Source: Anaeroplasmataceae bacterium | GTDB lineage: Bacteria; Bacillota_I; Bacilli_A; Acholeplasmatales; Anaeroplasmataceae | NCBI GenBank assembly: GCA_020024985.1 | Contig: JAHHSW010000055.1 | Span: forward strand, 1-6,374 | Direction of reading: 5' to 3' | DNA length: 6,374 nucleotides | Shown here: in pieces, positions 1 to 5,022 of the stretch | How the letters are laid out: the number at the start of each line of letters is the position of its first letter | How positions within the stretch are numbered: the first letter of the stretch is position 1 | Program-made: the position numbers and the translations under genes | Notes under the pieces: generated by a model | Database searches by the model: none | Told to the model about the DNA's origin: nothing | The model's input: only the letters and a program-made list of their open reading frames with translations

Positions 1-245
1 CTATATTTTAATGGATCATGTCCCTTAACTATAGCCATCTTCATTTGCTCAGAGGTTAAATCATTACTAAAATGCTCACCATCAATGGAAATCATAAATC
101 CAAGTCCTCCGGTTACATCGAATTCAAAGTCATGAACCTCAGCAACTGAATTAACCATAAACCAAGCATAGGTCGAAACACTAAAGGTTAGTACTACACA
201 TACTAAGGCAATAATGCTAAAGAGAAGCTTTTTTACTATTTTCAT
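1..245 (-). CDS. TYAWF-signal exported protein, third tandem paralogue (3' end beyond window)
   Basis: The first 81 codons of a secreted protein are present; the rest lies beyond the left edge. The start ATG at 245 follows a perfect AAAGGAGG ribosome site. The N-terminus is a signal peptide: basic start (MKIVKK), a hydrophobic core at about residues 7-23, and TYAWF at 25-29, which fits the TxAxF motif of SipW-type signal peptides (as in TasA and camelysin). The mature start resembles the two genes upstream: an acidic patch EVHDFEFDV (residues 36-44), then GFMISIDGEHFSNDL, matching GLLISLDGKNFSQDL in the 334-residue protein. It is therefore a third tandem paralogue, 64 bases after its neighbour in the same direction, probably in the same c-di-GMP-controlled operon. 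A surface or matrix role is inferred only; no enzymatic domain is seen in the visible part. Confidence 0.85.
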   Translation of the reverse strand, partial: MKIVKKLLFSIIALVCVVLTFSVSTYAWFMVNSVAEVHDFEFDVTGGLGFMISIDGEHFSNDLTSEQMKMAIVKGHDPLKY

Positions 246-250
246 GTATA

Positions 251-258
251 CCTCCTTT
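251..258 (-). promoter_or_regulatory. Ribosome binding site AAAGGAGG of the third paralogue
   Basis: AAAGGAGG lies 5 bases before the ATG at 245 and fixes that start. It sits in a 64-base gap (246-309) that is very AT-rich and otherwise shows no terminator. The gap therefore does not break the operon. Confidence 0.85.
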
Positions 259-309
259 ACTCATATTTTTACTACTATTTATATCAACATTTTATAAAAA
301 TGCTAATAG

Positions 310-1314
310 CTATTTAACAATTTCGAAGCCTAGCTTAACCTTAAAGCCTCTAGCCTCTACTGGTATTCCTAAAAGGAAATCAGCATCCCAGCCCTCTAGG
401 AAAACAAATACGGTGGTGTGGATACTTTCATATCCACTATCAGTATGATTAAATGAGCCTATGATATCTTCGTTAATACTACTAATGGTATCAAATCCCT
501 CATTAGCCTTAGCCCCGTATTCAAGCTTAGATAATGGGTGTATAGCATTATAATACTGATACATTGGATTATATTCCTTATTATGCTTAGGTATTGTGCT
601 TCCCTCTATGGCAGCTGAGCCTAAGCCAAGGCTTGGCTCATATATTTTAAGGGTATCAGCATTATGATTTTTAATACCTAGCCTCATCGCAGCTACTGGA
701 TTAATAGCTATAGAATCACCAGGGGCTAAATTAATATCATCTCCTGTGGATAAATCCTTATAGCTAAAGGTATTTTCAACAATAACCACTTGAGGCTCGT
801 TTAAAGCCTTATTAGAAATGCTTGTATTCTTAAACCTTAGCTTAAAGCTATCAGTAATATTTCCTTGCTCAACAAGCTTAAAATATAAATCTAGCTTTAA
901 ATAATCAGAGCTTGTAGCCGCTACCATTGTATGCTTTAAATAATCACTGTCCTCAGTAGCTACTAGTGAATCCTTTATAAATTCTGGGTTACCAGCCTCA
1001 TCATAAATTATCTTATTATCCTGACTATTTAGGGTTACACCATCATACCTAATATTAGCCTCTTCCCAGGCTTTTCCCTCATTACCTGTATTTTTTAAAA
1101 TTTGCTTTTGAACATCCTCTAGGCTTAAATCCTGACTGAAATTTTTCCCATCAAGAGAAATCAATAAGCCAGCCTCAGACTGAATATCAAAATCAAATTC
1201 ATCAACCTCGGCTTCACGCTGTAATATAACGAAGGCATAGGTTGTAGAAGCTAGGGTAATCAATGAAAAGCCTAGCATTAGGCTTGATAAAATAAATCTA
1301 TTAAGCTTCTTCAT
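310..1314 (-). CDS. Exported protein with variant TYAFV signal, second tandem paralogue (334 aa)
   Basis: A full-length secreted protein, paralogous to the genes on both sides. Residues 1-24 form a signal peptide (MKKLNRF, then a hydrophobic core). It is followed by TYAFV at 25-29, a variant of the TYAWF signal in its sisters, with Val where the TxAxF motif has Phe. Shared blocks are GLLISLDGKNF (49-59), LDLYF (141-145), AAMRLGI (208-214), IYEPSLGLGSAAIEG (224-238) and FLEGWDAD (305-312) near the C-terminus. No transmembrane segment or sortase motif is visible after the signal. The start ATG overlaps the TAA of the preceding gene by one base (TAATG) and has its own GGAGGTG ribosome site, so the two are translationally coupled. 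The signal type suggests a SipW-processed, TasA-like matrix or surface protein. This is an inference, since I recognise no known domain in the mature part. Confidence 0.85.
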   Translation of the reverse strand: MKKLNRFILSSLMLGFSLITLASTTYAFVILQREAEVDEFDFDIQSEAGLLISLDGKNFSQDLSLEDVQKQILKNTGNEGKAWEEANIRYDGVTLNSQDNKIIYDEAGNPEFIKDSLVATEDSDYLKHTMVAATSSDYLKLDLYFKLVEQGNITDSFKLRFKNTSISNKALNEPQVVIVENTFSYKDLSTGDDINLAPGDSIAINPVAAMRLGIKNHNADTLKIYEPSLGLGSAAIEGSTIPKHNKEYNPMYQYYNAIHPLSKLEYGAKANEGFDTISSINEDIIGSFNHTDSGYESIHTTVFVFLEGWDADFLLGIPVEARGFKVKLGFEIVK

Positions 1315-2327
1315 TAGCTAGCCACCTCCCTTTTAGAGAAGGCTAATCTAAATGACATATTAACATCATCTACTGTGGATAAATAGTCACTATCATATCC
1401 CTCAAGCCAAATACAAACGGTAATTTTTAATTTATTGTATTCATTATTTACTGGAGTAAAGCGACCAAATGAAACATTACCATCAAAATTCTTTTGAGTA
1501 TTTTTATATATTTCGCTATCCTCCTTAGGTAATGGCCTTAAGCCACCACCATAGGCCTCTAAATGCCTTAGCATATAATTAAGCTTTGGATCATAGCTAT
1601 TACCATCCTCGCCCTCTATAGCGTAGCTTCCAAGACCTAAATAAGGCTCATAAATTGTTCTTCCCTCGCTGGTGCTATCGTGGATAACTCCAATTCTAGC
1701 TGCATTCTTTAAATCAACCTCAATCGCATCTCCTGCATTAAAGCTCTTATCCCCAACACTAAAGCCCGAATGAACCCTAGCCTTGGTTGGAATAGATTTA
1801 ATATATGATAATAATGGATTAGGTTCCTCTAAAGAATTATTATCTTGCTTACTAGAAACAAAGGTTAAATCAAAGCTTTCTGTTTTAGGCCCGTGAGCAT
1901 CAATCATAAAATATAAATCAAAGCTATAATAGCTTGTAGGCTTTGCCTCTATAAAATCGTAGTAGCCATCAGTTTTAGATTTCTCATTAATAGTATTAAA
2001 GCTTACTAAATCCTTGGTAGTGACATCCTTAAATTTCATTTCCTTAAATTTAGTTTTGGCCTCCTCCTTAGATACGCTATTTATATCTAAATTGTAGGCC
2101 TTAGCCACAATAGCTCGCTTTAAATCATCCTTATCAATGCTAGCCCTAAAATTAGTATTATCTATAGAGATTAATAGACTACCATAATTTTCAATTTCAA
2201 TGTCGACATCCTCTGTCCATGCTTCTTTATTTCTAGCAAACCAGGCATATGTAGTCGTAGTTAAGCAAGTAATAGTCATTGCTATAGACATTAATCCTAA
2301 TATTAACTTTATTCTAAAGGATTTCAT
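1314..2327 (-). CDS. Exported protein with TYAWF SipW-type signal, first tandem paralogue (337 aa)
   Basis: A secreted protein with a basic N-terminus (MKSFRIK), a hydrophobic core at about 8-24 and TYAWF at 26-30, an exact match to the TxAxF motif of SipW-dependent signal peptides. Cleavage would probably fall next to A28. The mature part starts with acidic EDVDIEIEN and SLLISIDNTNF (50-60), then a Lys/Glu/Asp-rich stretch at about 61-125, FDLYF (136-140), NAARIGVI (208-215), IYEPYLGLGSYAIEG (225-239) and WLEGYDSD (307-314). The 334-residue product downstream carries the same blocks in the same order, so these are diverged duplicates. The start has AGGAG 8 bases upstream, in a 34-base gap after the anchored-protein gene. 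It is the second gene after the riboswitch. The product is probably extracellular or surface-attached; fibre formation like TasA is a hypothesis. Confidence 0.87.
   Translation of the reverse strand: MKSFRIKLILGLMSIAMTITCLTTTTYAWFARNKEAWTEDVDIEIENYGSLLISIDNTNFRASIDKDDLKRAIVAKAYNLDINSVSKEEAKTKFKEMKFKDVTTKDLVSFNTINEKSKTDGYYDFIEAKPTSYYSFDLYFMIDAHGPKTESFDLTFVSSKQDNNSLEEPNPLLSYIKSIPTKARVHSGFSVGDKSFNAGDAIEVDLKNAARIGVIHDSTSEGRTIYEPYLGLGSYAIEGEDGNSYDPKLNYMLRHLEAYGGGLRPLPKEDSEIYKNTQKNFDGNVSFGRFTPVNNEYNKLKITVCIWLEGYDSDYLSTVDDVNMSFRLAFSKREVAS
1323..1329 (-). promoter_or_regulatory. Ribosome binding site GGAGGTG inside the end of the upstream gene
   Basis: GGAGGTG lies 8 bases before the ATG at 1314, within the last codons of the 337-residue gene (encoding part of its REVAS tail). 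With the TAATG stop/start overlap it gives coupled translation of the two paralogues and supports one shared transcript. Confidence 0.8.
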
Positions 2328-2335
2328 ATACCCAT

Positions 2336-2340
2336 CTCCT
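2336..2340 (-). promoter_or_regulatory. Ribosome binding site AGGAG of the first paralogue
   Basis: AGGAG (in GAGAGGAGATG) lies 8 bases before the ATG at 2327. An earlier ATG at 2335 is out of frame and too close to the site, so 2327 is the supported start. Confidence 0.75.
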
Positions 2341-2361
2341 CTCTAAGAAGCCTAAAAATAA

Positions 2362-3237
2362 TTAGTTATTAACACTAATATTCAAATTAAAATTAATTGT
2401 AGCATTATAAAATCTTTCCTGATCATAGGCTAAATCTGGATCATCTCCATCTAGCCAAAAGAATATAGAATACTTTACAAAGCTATTAATATCAATAAAG
2501 ACCTTTTCATCATCATACACTAAAGCATCACTTGAAAAGCCACCAATGGTTAAGCCCTTATAGCTTGGATAATAAGGATTTTGCTCAATCTCCTTATTAC
2601 TCTCCTTATCAAAGGCTCTTTTATAATAGATTTTAGCATGCTCCTGACCACGCTCATCCTTAGTAAAGCTCATTACTCTAGCAATGCTATCTAAATCACT
2701 CCCCTTAGAATTGTAGCCCATCTTTATATCCACATTAACAGCTGAGCCACCTGTGTTTACAATATAGAAGGTATAGCAATATAAGGCAGCTGACTTATCA
2801 TCCATATGCATGTATAAGCCACTTAAATCGCCGGTATTTTCCTTAACACCGCCCTTATCCTTAGAGGTAGTGTACTTATTTATTGTACCAAAGCCATAAT
2901 TTCCATCCTGGTTACGTAAAAATAGGGTAGGTGAATAGTCTGTAAAGTTATCCACCGCTGGGGCTGTTAAGACCTTAGTTAAGCCTGGATAATCATATTC
3001 AGTCTTTTCAAAGCCTGGAGTATCCTCATTTGAGCTATTCTTCTCAACTGGGTCTATATTAGTAATCATAATTGATTTATTAACTGAGCCATCCTGAACT
3101 CGAATAACAAAAGAACCTGCCTCCATACCTATGGTTAGGGCGATAATTACCGTTGCTGAAATTATAAAAAGAATTATACAAAGTGTAGCAAGAACCTGCT
3201 TACGCTTAAATAATTGTCTTACCTTAATCCCCTTCAT
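2362..3237 (-). CDS. Membrane-anchored extracytoplasmic protein, first gene after the riboswitch (291 aa)
   Basis: I do not recognise a named family. A basic cytoplasmic start (MKGIKVRQLFKRK) leads into one long hydrophobic segment at about 15-36. The remaining roughly 250 residues should lie outside the cell. The segment lacks the TYAWF motif of the downstream genes and no clear cleavage site follows (IGMEAGS), so an uncleaved anchor is as likely as a signal peptide. Visible blocks are YCYTFYIVNTGG (153-164), a charged stretch around 193-220, and WLDGDDPD (261-268) followed by a beta-like hydrophobic/Asn tail. WLDGDDPD corresponds to WLEGYDSD and FLEGWDAD at the same C-terminal place in the next two products, which ties it to them. 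It is the first gene behind the c-di-GMP riboswitch and has a strong AGGAGG site. It could be an anchor or minor subunit for the exported paralogues (inference). Confidence 0.85.
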   Translation of the reverse strand: MKGIKVRQLFKRKQVLATLCIILFIISATVIIALTIGMEAGSFVIRVQDGSVNKSIMITNIDPVEKNSSNEDTPGFEKTEYDYPGLTKVLTAPAVDNFTDYSPTLFLRNQDGNYGFGTINKYTTSKDKGGVKENTGDLSGLYMHMDDKSAALYCYTFYIVNTGGSAVNVDIKMGYNSKGSDLDSIARVMSFTKDERGQEHAKIYYKRAFDKESNKEIEQNPYYPSYKGLTIGGFSSDALVYDDEKVFIDINSFVKYSIFFWLDGDDPDLAYDQERFYNATINFNLNISVNN

Positions 3238-3245
3238 AGGTTTTT

Positions 3246-3251
3246 CCTCCT
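3246..3251 (-). promoter_or_regulatory. Ribosome binding site AGGAGG of the anchored-protein gene
   Basis: AGGAGG lies 8 bases before the ATG at 3237 and directly abuts the terminator T-run (3264-3252). It is not part of the terminator stem. Control is thus expected at transcription termination rather than by hiding the ribosome site. Confidence 0.85.
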
Positions 3252-3310
3252 AAAAAAATAAAAAGTTGTCATTGTACACTCTGTAAAAAATACATAAAAC
3301 AATGACAACT
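3252..3310 (-). terminator. Riboswitch-controlled intrinsic terminator
   Basis: A perfect 12-bp stem pairs AGTTGTCATTGT (3310-3299) with ACAATGACAACT (3275-3264). The 23-base loop can form a small inner hairpin (TGTA/TACA). The stem is followed directly by TTTTTATTTTTTT (3264-3252). The 5' arm begins inside the riboswitch aptamer and contains the TTGTC that closes it, so aptamer and terminator compete for the same bases. The terminator lies before the first gene of the exported-protein operon, so it acts as an attenuator. It would also stop read-through from the EAL genes upstream when it forms. Confidence 0.93.
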
Positions 3311-3377
3311 GGCTATCCACTATTATGGACCCTATAGCTTTGCGTCACTAGATTTCTCTAGCTTTGCCTTTATTCAT
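3302..3377 (-). promoter_or_regulatory. c-di-GMP-I riboswitch (GEMM-I), predicted ON switch
   Basis: The sequence matches the GEMM-I consensus in order: GGCAAAGC (3368-3361), a 5-6 bp stem CTAGA/TCTAG closed by a GAAA tetraloop (3356-3353), the hallmark GTGACGCAAAGCT (3348-3336), a second stem GCTAT (3338-3334)/ATAGC (3316-3312) enclosing AGGGTCC, and the tail GCCAGTTGTC (3313-3304). By comparison with the Vibrio Vc2 RNA, the G that contacts one ligand guanine (G20) is G3368 and the stacking A47 is A3341. The closing helix can be drawn as ATG 3377-3375 with CAT 3304-3302; GGCAA 3368-3364 is also complementary to TTGTC 3308-3304. In either drawing the 3' strand lies in the terminator's 5' arm. 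Bound c-di-GMP should therefore block termination and turn the downstream operon on. Family assignment is near certain; the direction of control is inferred from the fold. Confidence 0.93.
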
Positions 3378-3382
3378 AGATA

Positions 3383-3411
3383 ATTATAATTTATGCGGAA
3401 TTTTTTGTCAA
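3383..3411 (-). promoter_or_regulatory. Consensus sigma-A-type promoter of the riboswitch operon
   Basis: TTGACA (3411-3406) and TATAAT (3388-3383) are both exact consensus, with a 17-base spacer. Transcription should begin at about 3377-3375, so the RNA starts almost directly with the aptamer. Initiation therefore looks strong and constitutive, leaving control to the riboswitch. Confidence 0.92.
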
Positions 3412-3474
3412 TAAAATAGGCATAAATCAACATCTTTTACATTAGTTTTATATTAAATTCTGCTATTTTATACC
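3412..3474 (-). other. Short spacer between the EAL gene stop and the riboswitch promoter
   Basis: Sixty-three AT-rich bases follow the TAA of the membrane GGDEF-EAL gene. I see no GC-rich stem with a T-run, so the EAL genes have no obvious intrinsic terminator of their own before the riboswitch promoter. Confidence 0.6.
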
Positions 3475-5010
3475 TTATTCAGCCTTAGCTGAGGTTTTAT
3501 TAGTATTTTCAATAGGCTTTTCCTCACTAGCTAAATCGCCATCAAGAAGTGCCTCACTATCAATAAGCTCATTAACCTCATCACAAATACGCTGGCACTG
3601 ATTACTCTCAAGGTATTCACCAAAGGCCTCCTGGCTCATTGGCTTAGCAAATAAGTAACCCTGAACAATATTTACACCCTGGTCCTTAACATACTTAGCG
3701 ACATTAGAGGTTTCAACGCCCTCACTAATAATTATCTTATTATTATCATTTGCAAATTTAATTAATATTTGAAGTAGCCTTTCCTTCATAAAGTTATTAT
3801 CAATATCCTTTAAAAAGCTTCTTCCTAGCTTAATAACATCAATTGGTGAGCGCTGAATTGATTGAATTGATTGACCATCTAGCTCAAAGCCATCTACCGC
3901 AATCTTAAAGCCGAAATCACGTAGCTTAAAAATATTAGTTTTGATCATAGCTATACGCTCCATCATCATGAAGTCAGAAATTTCTAGCATAAACTTCTCT
4001 GGCTTAGCATTATTCTTATTCATTATCTCAATCAATCTATTTGATAAGGTTGAATCTAATAGCTGCTTAGTAGAAAGGTTAAGTGAGAATCTCATTGGTA
4101 CTAATGGGAATTTCTCAGCAAATTGCTGCTGTAAACGAACCATTGTTTCAAGTCCCCATTCACCTACCCAGCGAATATCTCCAGATTGCTCAAGAATCTT
4201 AAGGAAGGTTGATGGTGCTTGAACACCCTTAGTTGGGTGATTCCAACGCATTAGGGCCTCTGCACCCTCCATCGCACTATTTGCTAAATTAACGATTGGC
4301 TGATAATAAAGAACGAACTCCTTATTAACAATTGCACGCTTGATTTCCTGATAATATAGCATATTACCAGTTTCCTCTTCCTTTATAGTTGCATAGAAGG
4401 CAGTTGTTCTATTACCACCATCACGCTTAGATACATAGGTAGTTAGCTGTAAATTAGCATATAGCTCCTCAAAGCTTGTACCGGCAATCGGATAGGTAAC
4501 ATAGCCAATAGAGGCGGTAATTTTAATAGTTTCCCCAACCATTACCTGGTATGGTAAATTAATTATTTCATTAATTTGACAAGTAAGCTTTTCAATTCTA
4601 GCCTTATTATCCTCATCCTTTATGAATACTAAAAATTCATCAGTATTATATTTACAGAAGGTCGCCTTATATGGTAAGCTTCTTAAAATTCTTGTAGCCA
4701 TTTCCTTTAGGATTTGGTCACAGGCCTCAACACCAAAGACATCATTTAAATCAGAGAATCCATCAACATCAATATATAAAAGAGTTAGGGCGCCAAAGCG
4801 ATCAACCTTTTTAATATAGCTTTTTATGGAATCCTCCATTTGCTTTTTTGTTATGGCACTTTCAACTATTACATCATTTTCTTCCTTAATAATTCTAATA
4901 TTTCTCTTAATTAGAAAGAAAAATAAGACGCCTAGACCAATTGTCACAATAATAGCCACAAAGGTCAGCATAATAGCTAGTCCATTTGCCATTTGAGCTA
5001 ATATAATCAT
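3475..5010 (-). CDS. Membrane-anchored GGDEF-EAL protein with both signatures degenerate (511 aa)
   Basis: One transmembrane segment (about 8-34, then KRNIRIIK) anchors cytoplasmic domains, joined by a charged linker to GGDEF (about 70-205) and EAL (about 215-465). The tail (470-511) is acidic. In the GGDEF domain D81, D83, N89 and D90 remain (DVDGFSDLND), but the signature is NTDEF (122-126) and the RxxD inhibitory site is lost (P113, A116); cyclase activity is unlikely. In the EAL domain E251 (EAL), N311, E343, K394, E430 and Q450 are kept. However, the metal-binding DDFGTGYS loop reads DGFELDGQ, with G374 for the second Asp, so hydrolysis is doubtful. It probably works as a c-di-GMP or GTP sensor, or as a partner of the phosphodiesterase encoded ten bases upstream. 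The start at 5010 is supported by AGGTG 7 bases upstream; a second Met at codon 7 has no ribosome site. Confidence 0.93.
   Translation of the reverse strand: MIILAQMANGLAIMLTFVAIIVTIGLGVLFFFLIKRNIRIIKEENDVIVESAITKKQMEDSIKSYIKKVDRFGALTLLYIDVDGFSDLNDVFGVEACDQILKEMATRILRSLPYKATFCKYNTDEFLVFIKDEDNKARIEKLTCQINEIINLPYQVMVGETIKITASIGYVTYPIAGTSFEELYANLQLTTYVSKRDGGNRTTAFYATIKEEETGNMLYYQEIKRAIVNKEFVLYYQPIVNLANSAMEGAEALMRWNHPTKGVQAPSTFLKILEQSGDIRWVGEWGLETMVRLQQQFAEKFPLVPMRFSLNLSTKQLLDSTLSNRLIEIMNKNNAKPEKFMLEISDFMMMERIAMIKTNIFKLRDFGFKIAVDGFELDGQSIQSIQRSPIDVIKLGRSFLKDIDNNFMKERLLQILIKFANDNNKIIISEGVETSNVAKYVKDQGVNIVQGYLFAKPMSQEAFGEYLESNQCQRICDEVNELIDSEALLDGDLASEEKPIENTNKTSAKAE
3855..3872 (-). repeat. Two-copy 9-bp tandem repeat inside the EAL gene
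   Basis: CAATCAATT occurs twice in tandem on the coding strand. It is in frame and encodes the repeated SIQSIQ (residues 381-386), just after the degenerate catalytic loop. It is probably a small slippage duplication, and the reading frame is preserved. Confidence 0.6.
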
Positions 5011-5017
5011 CTCTAAA

Positions 5018-5022
5018 CACCT
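5018..5022 (-). promoter_or_regulatory. Ribosome site AGGTG overlapping the upstream stop codon
   Basis: AGGTG starts inside the TAG stop of the upstream EAL gene and lies 7 bases before the ATG at 5010. It is a partial match to the anti-Shine-Dalgarno sequence. The arrangement suggests that translation of the two c-di-GMP genes is coupled. Confidence 0.55.

Noticed and set aside
270..325. Possible internal promoter TTGTTA-18-TATAAA before the third paralogue
   Set aside because: The -35 matches only four of six bases and lies in the end of the preceding gene, in very AT-rich DNA where such matches arise by chance. The genes look like one operon.
3302..3377. GEMM-Ib (3',3'-cGAMP) or c-di-GMP-II riboswitch instead of c-di-GMP-I
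   Set aside because: The position equivalent to Vc2 G20 is G, not the A typical of cGAMP-type RNAs. The GACGCAAAGC core with the GAAA-capped stem is class I, not class II.
3941..4222. Open frame on the plus strand opposite the membrane GGDEF-EAL gene
   Set aside because: It is antisense to a clear EAL domain, has no convincing ribosome site and its protein resembles nothing; it is a shadow of the real gene.
4622..4819. Short plus-strand open frame opposite the GGDEF domain
   Set aside because: Shadow of a well-supported coding region, with no domain and no start signals.
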